Positions 8,248 to 18,007 of a DNA stretch of 64,000 bases are shown piece by piece; the stretch's first letter is position 1, and the number at the start of each line of letters is the position of its first letter. The notes under the pieces were generated by a model that was not told the origin of the DNA, did not search any database, and saw only the letters and a program-made list of their open reading frames with translations. The position numbers and the translations under genes were made by a program. The stretch comes from Lacticaseibacillus brantae DSM 23927. GTDB lineage: Bacteria > Bacillota > Bacilli > Lactobacillales > Lactobacillaceae. Location of the stretch: contig NZ_AYZQ01000004.1 in the NCBI RefSeq assembly GCF_001436115.1, forward strand, positions 62,001-126,000, written 5' to 3'.

Positions 8248-8937
8248 TTAGGCCCGTTTTGCCTCAAGCACTTTCACGCCCTCTTGAGTGCCAACAACGA
8301 CTGTGTTAACAATGTCCAAGAACAGGCCGTGTTCGAGCAGACCAACTTGACTGATGAGCCAGTTGGCTAGTAAGTGCGGATGATCAATCTTGCCGACGTG
8401 TAGATCAATGACGTAATTGTCAGAGTGAGTCTTAACGCGATCGCCGTTGTCGTCGAGGCGGAATACTGGCTTTAGGCCTTCATTGTTAAGCCGGTCGAAT
8501 ACTTTTGTACTCCCGTAAGGAATAACTTCGAGGGGTAGAGGGAATTGACCGAGGGTATCAACCATTTTGGACTCATCAACAATCCAAATGTTTTTGGTTG
8601 AACTGGTGGCCACAATCTTCTCAAACGCATGGGCTGCGCCGCCGCCTTTGATACCTTGGAAGTTCTTATCCACTTCGTCGGCGCCATCAATGGTCAAGTC
8701 GACGTGAGGCACTTCATCAATGCCTTTCATCGGAATACCTAAAGCCTTGGCTTGTTTGCCGGTTCGCTTGCTGGTGGCGACGCCAGTGATGTGTAACCCT
8801 TCAGCTTGCACCCGTTTTGCGATAGCTTCAACTAAGTAGGTTACCGTTGAACCAGTTCCTAAACCAACAATCATGCCATCTTCAACAAAATCGGCAGCTC
8901 TGACTGCCGCGATCCGTTTGAGCTCATTTTGATCCAT
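8248..8937 (-). CDS. rpiA: Ribose-5-phosphate isomerase A
   Basis: The 229-residue product interconverts ribose 5-phosphate and ribulose 5-phosphate in the pentose phosphate pathway. Family signatures are visible: [12 protein letters not shown] near the N-terminus, [11 protein letters not shown], the GGGAAH loop, and the C-terminal [15 protein letters not shown] choose ATG 8937 because an AAAGGAT ribosome site sits about nine bases upstream. An in-frame GTG at 8943 would be too close to that site. It appears to be a single-gene unit. Confidence 0.93.
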   Translation of the reverse strand: MDQNELKRIAAVRAADFVEDGMIVGLGTGSTVTYLVEAIAKRVQAEGLHITGVATSKRTGKQAKALGIPMKGIDEVPHVDLTIDGADEVDKNFQGIKGGGAAHAFEKIVATSSTKNIWIVDESKMVDTLGQFPLPLEVIPYGSTKVFDRLNNEGLKPVFRLDDNGDRVKTHSDNYVIDLHVGKIDHPHLLANWLISQVGLLEHGLFLDIVNTVVVGTQEGVKVLEAKRA

Positions 8938-9041
8938 CGTCACGCATCCTTTTCTGATAATAAATTCATTATAACGAATTGCTGGCTCGAAAACCGAATT
9001 ATGGCGAAACTTTTAATCTCAGACTTGATGTTTTCAGAAAA

Positions 9042-9332
9042 TTATTCAGCTGCACCGCGCCGCCAAATATCGCCATACTCGGGCTTCGTTTCGAATTCGT
9101 GGACGGCAAAGGTGCACAATGGTTGGATTGTTTTGCCTTCCGTCCGAGCCAAATCAACCACACTTTTGACTAGTTGACTTGCAATCCCTTGGCCCCGAAG
9201 ACTTGGGTCAACAAAAGTGTGGTCAATCGCATAGGCCGTGTTGTTGGCAATTGACTGGTAAGTCACCTCAGCCAGGAGTTGGCCGTTGGCATCCAACTTG
9301 AAGAACCGGCCTGATTCGTGTTCAAAATCCAT
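9042..9332 (-). CDS. Small GNAT-family N-acetyltransferase (YjdJ/NATD1-like)
   Basis: This 96-residue protein matches the short acetyltransferase family that lacks much of the usual GNAT N-terminus. The acetyl-CoA pyrophosphate loop is visible as DPSLRGQGIASQLV, preceded by AYAIDHTFV, and the tail TIQPLCTFAVHEFETKPEY is characteristic. Its substrate is unknown. A GGAGGCG ribosome site supports ATG 9332. It follows no recognisable operon partner; rpiA is downstream in the same direction but about 100 bp away. Confidence 0.8.
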   Translation of the reverse strand: MDFEHESGRFFKLDANGQLLAEVTYQSIANNTAYAIDHTFVDPSLRGQGIASQLVKSVVDLARTEGKTIQPLCTFAVHEFETKPEYGDIWRRGAAE

Positions 9333-9417
9333 GGAAACGCCTCCTTTTGGCTAAGCGTAACAATTTATAAAGCCGATTTCAAGATGGGGGTAGACGATAG
9401 CGACTGGGCAGTGTGCA

Positions 9418-9426
9418 TGGTATGAT
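9418..9426 (+). promoter_or_regulatory. Extended -10 promoter for dut-radA-yacL
   Basis: TGGTATGAT at 9418-9426, about 29 bases before the dut start. Confidence 0.5.
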
Positions 9427-9454
9427 TAAGACTAGATAACCCGAGGAGGATATT

Positions 9455-9994
9455 ATGGCAACGCGCGGATTTGAAATTGTTTCAACCTATGCAGATCAAG
9501 ACTTACACCTTCCAGTGCGCCAAACAAAACAGGCAGCTGGGTACGATTTTTTTGCTCGGGAGGATTTTGTCCTCCGCAGTATTTGGCGCTATGACTTTAT
9601 TCGGTTGTTTCGCTTGATTCGCAATGAGCATCCACTAACTGATCAAGATTTTAAGCGAGCGAGCAAGATTCTCAAGCCGCTGTTAGTTCCAACGGGGATT
9701 AAGGCCTATATGCAACCTGATGAAGTCTTAATTCTTGCGAATCGCTCGAGCAATCCGCTTAAACGTGGGCTTATCCTGCCCAATGGTGTCGGTGTGATTG
9801 ATGCCGATTACTATAATAATTCAGATAACGAAGGCGAAATTTTCTTTCAACTGGTCAACTATGGACCAAAAGACGTCATCATCAAGAAAGGTGATCGTAT
9901 CGGCCAAGGCATCTTCATGCCATTCCTTAAAGCCGATAATGATCAACCCGTTGATCAAGTGCGCCAAAGCGGTTTCGGTTCGACCGGCCATTAA
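9455..9994 (+). CDS. dut: dUTP diphosphatase
   Basis: The 179-residue trimeric-type dUTPase hydrolyses dUTP to dUMP and so keeps uracil out of DNA. The five motifs are present in order: AAGYDF, NRSSNPLKRGL, NGVGVIDADYY, KGDRIGQGIF and RQSGFGSTGH. An insertion of about 50 residues (FVLRSIWRYDF... to ...ASKILKPL) lies between motifs 1 and 2, which makes it longer than the usual 145-150. ATG 9455 follows an AGGAGG site. It leads radA by 16 bases, so they are co-transcribed, an arrangement common in lactobacilli. Confidence 0.92.
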   Translation: MATRGFEIVSTYADQDLHLPVRQTKQAAGYDFFAREDFVLRSIWRYDFIRLFRLIRNEHPLTDQDFKRASKILKPLLVPTGIKAYMQPDEVLILANRSSNPLKRGLILPNGVGVIDADYYNNSDNEGEIFFQLVNYGPKDVIIKKGDRIGQGIFMPFLKADNDQPVDQVRQSGFGSTGH

Positions 9995-10010
9995 TAGTTA
10001 AGGAGAACCA

Positions 10011-11381
10011 ATGGCAAAAAATAAAACACGATATATCTGCCAAGAATGCGGCTATGTTTCAGCGAGCTATCTTGGCCGGTGTCCAAATTGTGGGGCATGG
10101 AATTCATTTATTGAAGAGACCACAACCCCAACGCAGGCGGCAGCTCAGCCACGGGTCACCACCACAGGGAGTAAGATTCAACCACAGAAGTTAACCGATG
10201 TGACCATCGAAAAAGAAAATCGTATCAAAACTCAGTTGGGTGAACTCAACCGTGTGCTTGGTGGTGGGGTGGTCCCAGGCTCTTTGATTCTAATCGGTGG
10301 CGATCCTGGGATTGGGAAGTCGACCTTGCTATTGCAAGTGTCTGGGCAACTGGCCCAGACAGGCGGCAAGGTGCTCTATGTGTCTGGTGAAGAAAGTGCC
10401 AGCCAAATCAAAATGCGGGCTGGTCGATTAACAGTGGCGGATTCAGGGATGTATCTGTATCCCGAAACTGACATGCCAAGTATTCAGGCCGCCATTGATG
10501 ACCTACAACCTGATTATGTGGTCATTGATTCCGTTCAGACGATGAACGTGCCAGATATGAATTCGGCAGTGGGGTCAGTTTCACAGATTCGCGAGGTCAC
10601 GGCCGAATTGATGCGGATTGCCAAAGCTAACCAAATTACAATCTTCATTGTGGGGCATGTGACTAAAGACGGAAGCATTGCCGGACCTAAGACCCTGGAA
10701 CACATGGTTGACACTGTCTTATACTTTGAAGGTGACATGCACCACACTTACCGGATTCTGCGGTCCGTAAAGAATCGTTTTGGGTCGACGAATGAAATTG
10801 GCATTTTCGAAATGCACCAGAATGGGTTAGAAGAAGTCGCCAATCCATCAGAAATTTTCCTGGAAGAACGATTGGCCGGGGCCACTGGGTCCGCGGTGGT
10901 GGTTTCGATGGAAGGGACGCGTCCAATCTTAGTCGAGATTCAAGCACTAATTTCGCCAACGATGTATGGGAACGCCAAACGTACCAGCAGTGGTTTGGAT
11001 CACAATCGTGTCAGCTTAATCATGGCTGTCCTCGAGAAACGGGCCAACTTAATGTTGCAGAACCAAGATGCCTATCTCAAGGCCACAGGCGGGGTCAAAC
11101 TTGACGAGCCCGCCATCGACTTAGCCATGGCGGTTGCGATTGCTTCTTCCTATCGGGACCAAGAGATTCTGCCAACGGATGCGTTTGTCGGTGAAATTGG
11201 GCTGACTGGTGAAGTTCGCCGGGTCAATCGGATTGAAGATCGGATCAAAGAAGCAGCTAAATTAGGGTTTAAGCGTATCTTTGTCCCCAAGAATAATCTC
11301 AATGGCTTCAATCCGCCAGATAAAATCGAAGTGATTGGCGTCACCAGCGTTGGCGAAGCGCTACACAAGGTGTTTAACTAA
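10011..11381 (+). CDS. radA: DNA repair protein RadA
   Basis: The 456-residue RecA-like branch-migration ATPase acts in homologous recombination. In order there are a CxxC...CxxC zinc finger (CQECGY...CPNCGAW), a Walker A motif [10 protein letters not shown] with Lys103, the RadA-specific KNRFGST motif, and a C-terminal Lon-protease-like domain ([26 protein letters not shown]). Length equals the family norm (about 455). It is the middle gene of dut-radA-yacL, with only 18 bases to the next gene. Confidence 0.95.
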   Translation: MAKNKTRYICQECGYVSASYLGRCPNCGAWNSFIEETTTPTQAAAQPRVTTTGSKIQPQKLTDVTIEKENRIKTQLGELNRVLGGGVVPGSLILIGGDPGIGKSTLLLQVSGQLAQTGGKVLYVSGEESASQIKMRAGRLTVADSGMYLYPETDMPSIQAAIDDLQPDYVVIDSVQTMNVPDMNSAVGSVSQIREVTAELMRIAKANQITIFIVGHVTKDGSIAGPKTLEHMVDTVLYFEGDMHHTYRILRSVKNRFGSTNEIGIFEMHQNGLEEVANPSEIFLEERLAGATGSAVVVSMEGTRPILVEIQALISPTMYGNAKRTSSGLDHNRVSLIMAVLEKRANLMLQNQDAYLKATGGVKLDEPAIDLAMAVAIASSYRDQEILPTDAFVGEIGLTGEVRRVNRIEDRIKEAAKLGFKRIFVPKNNLNGFNPPDKIEVIGVTSVGEALHKVFN

Positions 11382-11399
11382 AAGTGAAGGAGGGATTCG

Positions 11400-12506
11400 A
11401 TGAATAAACGAATTGTCGTACTAATTTTCGGGTTATTGGGAATTGGGGTCGGCTTAGCAGTATTGCCCGGGTTATGGACCGTCATTGGGCAAATGCCACT
11501 ATGGTTGACACATCCAGTGACCAACGCACTAATTGGCGCAGTCGTATTCGGACTGATTGGCGAAATGTTATCAGGCTGGATTCTGCGTCAAATGAAGCGA
11601 GCGGAAGCATTTTTGAGTTCACAGTCACCAAGTTACTTGCTGTTTGGGAGCCTTTCAACAATCGTCGGCCTCGTGCTGGCTGCTATTATTTCACTGCCAT
11701 TATACAATCTCCCATGGGCAGGTCTTAACTTGGTGTTACCGATTATCTTGATGGTGATTTTGGGCTATCTAGGTTTTCGGGTGGGCACAACGCGACGTGA
11801 AGAATGGCGGAAATTGATTTCGCGTAACAAGCGAACGCCAGATGAGAACGCCGATCAAGTGCTTGAACGTAAAGCGGATGATAACTTCCGGAAATACAAA
11901 ATTCTTGATACTAGTGTCATCATTGATGGCCGCATCCAGGCCATTGCTAAGACCGGTTTTATTGAAGGGACCTTGATGGTGCCAACGTTTGTGCTTCACG
12001 AGTTACAGTTAATCTCTGACTCTGCGGATTCACTCAAGCGTGGTCGTGGTCGACGCGGGTTGGATATCCTCAATGCCATGCAAGAAGATCCAGAAATCAA
12101 TATCGAAATGTATGACGGCGACTTTGAGGATATGACGGAAGTTGATAGCAAGCTTATTAAGCTGGCTAAATTGCTTGATGGGATTGTGGTGACCAACGAT
12201 TACAACTTGAACAAAGTCAGTCAGTTCCAGAATGTTCCTGTGTTTAACATCAACGCTTTAGCCAATGCGCTGAAGCCAGAAGTGATTCCAGGTGAAAGTA
12301 TGAAGGTCACAGTCATTAAGTCTGGGACCGAACGGCAACAAGGTGTGGCGTACTTGGATGATGGTACCATGATTGTCGTTGAAGATGGCCAGTATTACAT
12401 GAACCAACCGCTGGAGGTCATTGTGACCAGCGCACTGCAAACAGCGGCCGGCCGCATGATTTTTGCTAAGCCTGCCCATCAAGAAAAGAAACTAAAAGAC
12501 AAGTAG
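11400..12506 (+). CDS. yacL: PIN/TRAM-domain membrane protein YacL
   Basis: The 368-residue protein has about four N-terminal membrane helices (residues 1-125), then a PIN nuclease-like domain beginning ILDTSVIIDGRI with later acidic residues (GIVVTNDYNLNKV), and a TRAM domain at the C-terminus (VTVIKSGTERQQGVAYLDDGTM). These are the features of YacL, which sits after radA in Firmicutes and is thought to be an RNA-binding or RNA-cleaving membrane protein. A GGAGGG site precedes ATG 11400. Confidence 0.9.
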   Translation: MNKRIVVLIFGLLGIGVGLAVLPGLWTVIGQMPLWLTHPVTNALIGAVVFGLIGEMLSGWILRQMKRAEAFLSSQSPSYLLFGSLSTIVGLVLAAIISLPLYNLPWAGLNLVLPIILMVILGYLGFRVGTTRREEWRKLISRNKRTPDENADQVLERKADDNFRKYKILDTSVIIDGRIQAIAKTGFIEGTLMVPTFVLHELQLISDSADSLKRGRGRRGLDILNAMQEDPEINIEMYDGDFEDMTEVDSKLIKLAKLLDGIVVTNDYNLNKVSQFQNVPVFNINALANALKPEVIPGESMKVTVIKSGTERQQGVAYLDDGTMIVVEDGQYYMNQPLEVIVTSALQTAAGRMIFAKPAHQEKKLKDK

Positions 12507-12512
12507 CAATTT

Positions 12513-12543
12513 TGGCTAACCGTTACAGCGGTTGGCTTTTTTA
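12513..12543 (+). terminator. Intrinsic terminator after yacL
   Basis: GCTAACCG, a TTACAG loop, CGGTTGGC, then a T-run. Confidence 0.8.
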
Positions 12544-12565
12544 TTGGGATAATGCGGACTTACAT

Positions 12566-12594
12566 TTCACAAGTGAATATTCAAGGTGTAGAAT
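12566..12594 (+). promoter_or_regulatory. Promoter with palindrome over the -35 for the NAD(P)-binding oxidoreductase gene
   Basis: TTCACA (12566-12571), 17 bases, TAGAAT (12589-12594). The -35 is embedded in TTCAC-AA-GTGAA (12566-12577). A wider pair, CTTACATT 12559-12566 and AATGTAAG 12592-12599, flanks the whole promoter. The layout suggests a dimeric repressor. Confidence 0.5.
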
Positions 12595-12640
12595 GTAAGC
12601 GTAAGCAACAGAACAGGATCAGGAAACGAGGGGAAATTAT

Positions 12641-13285
12641 ATGACTAATGTCTTAATTTTAGGTGCTCACGGAAAGATTGCTCAACTGGCGACAGCACAG
12701 TTACTCCAAGACACCGACGCCCATTTGAATTTGTTTCTGCGGGATGCTTCTCGACTCAGTATGACTGATGCTAATCGTGAGCAAGTGACTGATGGTGATG
12801 CAGCGAGTCAGGCTGATTTGGAGAAAGCCATGCAAGGACAAGACGTCGTGTATGCTAATCTCGGCGGTGGTAACATTAAAGCCCAGGCTCAGGCGGTTGT
12901 CGCCGCAATGGATGTTGTGGGCGTCAAGCGGTTGATTTGGATTTCAACTTTAGGCATCTATGATGAAGTACCTGGTGCTTTTGGCCGTTGGAATCATGAA
13001 CAACTCGATCCTTCTCATTACATTGAGACCTATCGGGCCGCTGCTGATGTTATTGAAGCTTCTGATTTGGACTACACTATTATTCGGCCGGCATGGTTGT
13101 CGAATAAATCCTTGGTCAGTTATGAGTTAACGCAAAAGGGTGAAGCATTTAAGGGGACGGAAGTATCCCGGGCCAGCATTGCTGATTTCGTGGTCAAGCT
13201 CATCCAGAACCCAAGTGAACACATCCATGAATCGCTCGGCGTCAATCAACCGAATACTGATGGCGATAAGCCTTCATTCTATTAA
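12641..13285 (+). CDS. NAD(P)H-binding SDR-like oxidoreductase
   Basis: The 214-residue protein is an atypical short-chain dehydrogenase-like NAD(P)-binding protein. The N-terminal dinucleotide loop reads LGAHGKIAQLATAQLL, followed by VVYANLGGGN, LIWISTLGIYDEVPG and TIIRPAWLSNK, which is the usual order in this group (NAD(P)H-binding, PF13460 type). The classic Tyr-x3-Lys catalytic pair is absent, so substrate and even activity are open. ATG 12641 follows GAGGGG. It has its own promoter and terminator and interrupts the usual radA-yacL-gltX order. Confidence 0.83.
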   Translation: MTNVLILGAHGKIAQLATAQLLQDTDAHLNLFLRDASRLSMTDANREQVTDGDAASQADLEKAMQGQDVVYANLGGGNIKAQAQAVVAAMDVVGVKRLIWISTLGIYDEVPGAFGRWNHEQLDPSHYIETYRAAADVIEASDLDYTIIRPAWLSNKSLVSYELTQKGEAFKGTEVSRASIADFVVKLIQNPSEHIHESLGVNQPNTDGDKPSFY

Positions 13286-13291
13286 GCATCA

Positions 13292-13317
13292 ATCCTCGCA
13301 AAAGCGGGGATTTTTTT
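13292..13317 (+). terminator. Intrinsic terminator
   Basis: ATCCTCGC, an AAAA loop, GCGGGGAT, then seven T. Confidence 0.8.
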
Positions 13318-13368
13318 GATGACGTTGCTGTCGGTCGCGTGTACACTCTGGGCAAAAGGAGTGTGAGA

Positions 13369-13536
13369 ATGATGTTAAAAAGTCGAGGTGCTCAGGCAAT
13401 GGCCATCGGCGTCACTGCAGGGATTACGGCGGTCGTGTTAAACCATACGTCTTTGTCCGTTTGGTGGCAGGCGGCGATTATGGCCATCGTCGTGGGACTG
13501 GTGGTTTCAGCCGCCCAGTGGCTTGGCCGCCGATAA
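13369..13536 (+). CDS. Small membrane protein, 55 aa
   Basis: ATG 13369 lies about eight bases after AGGAG. The peptide has a basic start (MMLKSRGAQ) and two hydrophobic stretches, about residues 9-22 and 29-48 (WWQAAIMAIVVGLVVSAAQWL), and ends in GRR, so a small helical-hairpin membrane protein is likely. I recognise no family. A GTGTACAC palindrome (13339-13346) containing a TACACT -10-like box lies 22 bases upstream. No terminator separates it from gltX, which has its own promoter. Confidence 0.55.
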   Translation: MMLKSRGAQAMAIGVTAGITAVVLNHTSLSVWWQAAIMAIVVGLVVSAAQWLGRR

Positions 13537-13570
13537 TTTAGGCGGCGAAGCAATGAAAGTGAATTGAGCA

Positions 13571-13599
13571 CTGTCAGGTTAAGCCAGGTATGGTACACT
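13571..13599 (+). promoter_or_regulatory. Candidate gltX promoter
   Basis: CTGTCA (13571-13576), 17 bases, then an extended -10 TGG-TACACT (13591-13599). Confidence 0.5.
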
Positions 13600-13637
13600 A
13601 ACAATGCATTGTTATCTAAAAATGGAGGCGTAATGAC

Positions 13638-15125
13638 TTGGCAGATCGACCAATTCGGGTGCGCTATGCACCAAGTCCAACCGGGCATTTACACATTGGG
13701 AATGCGCGGACGGCATTATTTAACTATCTGTTTGCACGGCACAACAACGGCACAATGGTATTACGGATTGAAGATACCGATACCAAACGTAACATTCAAG
13801 ATGGCGAAAAGAGCCAGATTGATAACTTACACTGGTTAGGAATTGACTGGGATGAAGGCCCTGATAAACCTGGCGACTTTGGCCCATATCGTCAATCTGA
13901 ACGGAAAGACATCTATATGCCTTTGATTCAACAATTAATTGATGAAGGCAAAGCATATGAATCTTACAAGACCGAAGCCGAACTCGAAGCCGATCGCGAA
14001 GCGCAACAAGCGCGGGGCGAAATGCCACATTATGAATATGAATATGAAGGCATGTCCGATGCTGAAAAAGCGGCCGCTATTGAAGCAGCCAAGGCAAAGG
14101 GATTAACCCCTGTGATTCGTTTCCACGTCCCAACGGATAAGACCTATGAATGGGACGACATTGTTAAGGGCGAAATCAGTATCGAAGCCAATACTTTAGG
14201 TGGCGACTTTGTCATCTTGAAGCGCGATGGCATGCCAACGTATAACTTTGCTGTTGTGGTTGATGATCACATGATGCAAATTAGTCACGTTTTGCGTGGG
14301 GATGACCATATTGCCAACACACCTAAGCAATTGGCAATTTATGATGCCTTTGGCTGGGAAGCGCCAACTTTTGGCCACATGACACTGATTATCAATGGTG
14401 AAACCGGCAAGAAGTTATCCAAGCGTGACGAATCAGTGCTCCAATTCATCGAACAATATCGTGAATTAGGGTACTTACCAGAAGCAATGTTCAACTTCAT
14501 CACGTTGTTGGGCTGGTCACCTGTTGGTGAAAGTGAAATCTTCTCGAAAAAGGACTTCATTCAACAATTTGATCCGAAACGGTTGAGCAAGAGCCCAGCG
14601 CGTTTTGATAACAAGAAGTTGGAATGGGTTAACAACCAATACGTGAAAAAAGCTGATCCTAATGAATTGATGAGTCTGTCGTTGAACAACTTGATTGAAG
14701 ACGGCATGTTGCCAGCGGACCCTGATGCCAAAACGGTTGAATGGGCGCGGCAATTAATCAGTTTGTATACAGATCACATGAGTTACACCGCTCAAATTAC
14801 CAAATTAGCTGATATCTTCTTTGTTGAACCTGGTGATTTAACCGATGATGAAATGAAAGAATTAGCTGATGAAACTGCTCCTGCTGTCTTGGCTGCTTTT
14901 GAAGCTAAGATTAAGGCGCTGGACACATTCACAGCTTATTCAATCAATCAAATCATCAACGAAGTTAAGGTTGAAACGGGCGCTAAGGGCCGTAAGTTGT
15001 ACATGCCAATTCGGATTGCGGCAACGCGCCAAATGCATGGGCCACAACTGGCTGAAACTATCGAATTGATGGGTCGCCAAAAGACGCTCGACAACATTAA
15101 CTTTGTGGCAAGCAAATTAAAGTAA
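13638..15125 (+). CDS. gltX: Glutamyl-tRNA synthetase
   Basis: The 495-residue class I synthetase charges tRNA-Glu. The HIGH-type motif is [14 protein letters not shown] and the KMSKS-type motif is [10 protein letters not shown]. The Glu-binding and tRNA-binding segments RIEDTD and [16 protein letters not shown] are present. In Firmicutes such an enzyme is usually non-discriminating and also charges tRNA-Gln for later amidation; whether that holds here depends on a GlnRS elsewhere in the genome. The start is TTG 13638, preceded by GGAGG at nine bases. It has its own promoter and terminator, separate from cysS. Confidence 0.96.
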   Translation: MADRPIRVRYAPSPTGHLHIGNARTALFNYLFARHNNGTMVLRIEDTDTKRNIQDGEKSQIDNLHWLGIDWDEGPDKPGDFGPYRQSERKDIYMPLIQQLIDEGKAYESYKTEAELEADREAQQARGEMPHYEYEYEGMSDAEKAAAIEAAKAKGLTPVIRFHVPTDKTYEWDDIVKGEISIEANTLGGDFVILKRDGMPTYNFAVVVDDHMMQISHVLRGDDHIANTPKQLAIYDAFGWEAPTFGHMTLIINGETGKKLSKRDESVLQFIEQYRELGYLPEAMFNFITLLGWSPVGESEIFSKKDFIQQFDPKRLSKSPARFDNKKLEWVNNQYVKKADPNELMSLSLNNLIEDGMLPADPDAKTVEWARQLISLYTDHMSYTAQITKLADIFFVEPGDLTDDEMKELADETAPAVLAAFEAKIKALDTFTAYSINQIINEVKVETGAKGRKLYMPIRIAATRQMHGPQLAETIELMGRQKTLDNINFVASKLK

Positions 15126-15138
15126 GCCATCGTGAAAC

Positions 15139-15169
15139 GCTCAGCATCTGCGGATGTTGGGCGCTTTTT
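15139..15169 (+). terminator. Intrinsic terminator after gltX
   Basis: GCTCAGCATC, TGCG loop, GATGTTGGGC (two wobble pairs), then TTTTT. Confidence 0.65.
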
Positions 15170-15337
15170 GGATGCAGCGCTGCGGAGGCTGATTTTCTGC
15201 GCCATCATCTCAATGATTTGTCGAAATCTTACTCGTACTCGATTGTTAAACGGGATTGTTCACGCTCTGTACTTTATATCTTCTTCAAACTCGGGTAAGA
15301 TTACGCTAAAGGACATTAACGAAGGGATAGAAGTTCT

Positions 15338-16744
15338 ATGCTGCAAATTTACAACACATTGACCCGGCAAAAAGAACCATTCAAGCCAATTGTACCTGGC
15401 GAGATTCATATGTATGTCTGTGGCCCGACGGTGTATAACTATATTCACATTGGGAACGCGCGTAGTGCCATTGCGTTTGACACTATTCGCCGGTATTTCG
15501 AATACCGCGGCTATAAGGTGAACTACGTCTCCAATTTTACTGATGTTGATGACAAGATTATCAAAGCAGCCCATGAGAGCAATGAGACACCAAGTGAATT
15601 ATCGCAGCGGTTTATTGACGCCTTTATGGAAGATACAAAGGCGGTCGGGATTGAGCCAGGCACGACAAATCCCCGCGCTAGTCAGATGATTCCGGAGATT
15701 GTCGATTTCATTCAAGACCTGATTGATAAGGGTTATGCTTATGAATCGGATGGTGACGTTTATTATCGGGCTCGCAAGTTTGCCAAATATGGCGAATTAT
15801 CCCATCAGAATATTGACGAACTTGAACAAGGCGCCAGTCAACACGTCAGCGATGAAGAAACCGATCGTAAGGAAGATCCGATTGACTTTGCGCTATGGAA
15901 GGCGGCTAAGCCCGGAGAAGTGTCCTGGGACACGCCTTGGGGGGCTGGCCGGCCTGGCTGGCACATTGAGTGCTCAGTGATGAGTACGACGCTCCTAGGC
16001 AACACCATCGACATTCATGGCGGTGGCCAAGATCTAGAATTTCCGCATCACGAGAATGAAATTGCGCAATCGGAAGCCAAAACCGGCCAAACTTTTGCCA
16101 ATTATTGGATGCACAACGGGTTTGTGACCATTGGTGATGATGATCAGAAAATGAGTAAGTCACTCGGCAACTTTATTACCGTGCATGACATCATTAAGAC
16201 GGTTGATCCAATGGTCCTACGTTTCTTCATGGCCTCTACGCAATATCGGCGGCCAATTCGCTATTCTGAAGCAAATCTGCAGGATGCGGAGAACAATTTG
16301 AATCGGTTGAAGATTGCACAAACTAATCTCCAGTATCGCCAAGCCAACGCTGCAGATGGCGCTGATGAAGATGTGCAAGATCAGTTAACGGCTCTGCAAG
16401 AGCGGTTCATTGCCGAGATGGACGACGACATTAACGTCCAAAATGGCCTGACGGTCGTTTACGACCTCGCTAAGTTAATGAATGAGTATGCTAATCGTGA
16501 TGTGGTCTATGCGGTCACGATTACCGATCTATTGGATACCTTTAATGCCTGGCTGCAGATTTTTGGCGTGACTTTCCAGAAACCGCAACTGCTTGACCAA
16601 GATGTTGAAGATTTGATTCACCAACGGGATTTAGCCCGTGAAAACAAAGATTTTGCTCGCAGTGATGCCATCCGTGATGAACTGGCGGAACAAGGCATTC
16701 TACTCGAAGATACTCCCCAAGGAACGAGGTGGCGTCGCGCTTGA
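15338..16744 (+). CDS. cysS: Cysteinyl-tRNA synthetase
   Basis: The 468-residue class I synthetase charges tRNA-Cys. The zinc/HIGH region reads [18 protein letters not shown], a further zinc-site segment is [23 protein letters not shown] is present, and the KMSKS motif is KMSKSLGNF. The ATG at 15338 follows GAAGGGA. The stop overlaps the mrnC start region, and mrnC, rlmB and yacP follow with overlaps, so this is a four-gene operon. The 170-bp leader shows no T-box signature, although many Firmicute cysS genes have one. Confidence 0.96.
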   Translation: MLQIYNTLTRQKEPFKPIVPGEIHMYVCGPTVYNYIHIGNARSAIAFDTIRRYFEYRGYKVNYVSNFTDVDDKIIKAAHESNETPSELSQRFIDAFMEDTKAVGIEPGTTNPRASQMIPEIVDFIQDLIDKGYAYESDGDVYYRARKFAKYGELSHQNIDELEQGASQHVSDEETDRKEDPIDFALWKAAKPGEVSWDTPWGAGRPGWHIECSVMSTTLLGNTIDIHGGGQDLEFPHHENEIAQSEAKTGQTFANYWMHNGFVTIGDDDQKMSKSLGNFITVHDIIKTVDPMVLRFFMASTQYRRPIRYSEANLQDAENNLNRLKIAQTNLQYRQANAADGADEDVQDQLTALQERFIAEMDDDINVQNGLTVVYDLAKLMNEYANRDVVYAVTITDLLDTFNAWLQIFGVTFQKPQLLDQDVEDLIHQRDLARENKDFARSDAIRDELAEQGILLEDTPQGTRWRRA

Positions 16745-17172
16745 CACCCAAACAATTAAACGGCATTACATTAGCTTATATGGGGGATGCAGTCTATGAA
16801 GTCTACATTCGCCAGCACTTATTAGAACGCGGCCTGGTTCGGCCCAATCAATTGCAAAAAGCTGCCACAGCTTTTGTTTCAGCCAAGGCCCAAGCTGCCT
16901 TGATTGAAGCGATGCTTGCCGCGAATTTACTGACTGAAGAAGAACAAGATATTTATACGCGTGGCCGTAATGCTAAGAGTTACACCCATGCTAAAAATAC
17001 TAGCGTGGTCACATACCGGATTTCAACCGGGTTTGAAGCGTTGTTCGGCTACTTACATCTGAGCGGGGCCACAGAACGCGTGGCTGAATTAGCGCATTGG
17101 TGTATTGATTATGTAGAGAAAGGGGGGACCGGTCATGGTCAAAGCCAACCAAAATCGGCGCCAGCCAAGTAA
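16729..17172 (+). CDS. mrnC: Mini-ribonuclease 3
   Basis: The 147-residue protein is an RNase III catalytic domain without a double-stranded RNA-binding domain. It is the enzyme that matures 23S rRNA in Bacillus. The catalytic signature [21 protein letters not shown] near residue 15 carries the acidic residue, and [13 protein letters not shown] is typical of the family. The start could be GTG 16729, five bases after AAGGA, or TTG 16741, which overlaps the cysS stop; both give a complete domain. It overlaps cysS and rlmB. Confidence 0.92.
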   Translation: MASRLTPKQLNGITLAYMGDAVYEVYIRQHLLERGLVRPNQLQKAATAFVSAKAQAALIEAMLAANLLTEEEQDIYTRGRNAKSYTHAKNTSVVTYRISTGFEALFGYLHLSGATERVAELAHWCIDYVEKGGTGHGQSQPKSAPAK

Positions 17173-18007
17173 TAACCGTTCCAAGCCTAAATTTGATCGG
17201 CGCAATGCTAAACCGCGTGACATTCAGCCTCAAGTTCCTGTTGAGACCGGAGATGAAGCGGAACAAAGTGAATTCGTGTTTGGACGCCATGCTGTGGCTG
17301 AGACCTTGAAGACTGGCAGTGTCCAAACCATTAACAAACTGTTTGTTCAGGCCGATCTATCCAGTGACGCGGTCCACCAAATCGTGCAACAGGCGCAACA
17401 AAAGAAAATTGTGGTGAGTCAAGTTCCTAAGTCTAAGTTGGACTTACTCAGCGATGGTGGCAATCACCAAGGTGTCATGGTGACGATTGCACCATACGCC
17501 TACGCCTCAATTGATGATTTATTCGCGGTTGCGGCCGAAAAGGATGAAGCCCCGTTTTTCTTGATTCTGGACAATCTTGAAGACCCGCATAACTTAGGGT
17601 CAATCATGCGCACGGCTGATGCTGTTGGTGTTCACGGGATTATTATCCCTAAACATCGAGCAGTTGGCCTTACCAGCACTGTGGCTAAGACCAGTACTGG
17701 GGCGATTGAACATGTCAAAGTGGCTCGGGTCACGAACCTGGCTCAGACTATCAACATCTTGAAAGAACGCGGCATGTGGATTTTTGGCACAGCCATGGAC
17801 GGTCAAGATTTCCGTCAATGGGATGCCAGTGGCGCGACTGCCTTGGTGATTGGTAACGAAGGCAAGGGGATTTCGCCCGGTGTGGCCAAGTTGATGGATG
17901 CAACCCTTACCATTCCAATGGTTGGTCATGTTCAAAGTCTGAACGCCAGTGTTGCTGCTGGTGTCTTGATGTATCAAGCCTTCTCGAGTCGGCAGGTGTC
18001 ATCATGA
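17135..18007 (+). CDS. rlmB: 23S rRNA (guanosine-2'-O-)-methyltransferase RlmB / YacO
   Basis: The 290-residue SpoU-family methyltransferase has an N-terminal substrate-binding domain ([13 protein letters not shown]) and the three SpoU motifs: [31 protein letters not shown] and [13 protein letters not shown], which form the trefoil knot that binds S-adenosylmethionine. It carries an extra basic, disordered N-terminal tail of about 45 residues. ATG 17135 follows AAAGGGGGG. It overlaps mrnC by 38 bases and yacP by four. Confidence 0.92.
   Translation: MVKANQNRRQPSNNRSKPKFDRRNAKPRDIQPQVPVETGDEAEQSEFVFGRHAVAETLKTGSVQTINKLFVQADLSSDAVHQIVQQAQQKKIVVSQVPKSKLDLLSDGGNHQGVMVTIAPYAYASIDDLFAVAAEKDEAPFFLILDNLEDPHNLGSIMRTADAVGVHGIIIPKHRAVGLTSTVAKTSTGAIEHVKVARVTNLAQTINILKERGMWIFGTAMDGQDFRQWDASGATALVIGNEGKGISPGVAKLMDATLTIPMVGHVQSLNASVAAGVLMYQAFSSRQVSS

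Noticed and set aside
15170-15337. T-box riboswitch before cysS
   Set aside because: I found no T-box core or antiterminator sequence in the 170-bp leader.
15132-15362. 76-codon frame between gltX and cysS
   Set aside because: It runs through the gltX terminator and into cysS in another frame.
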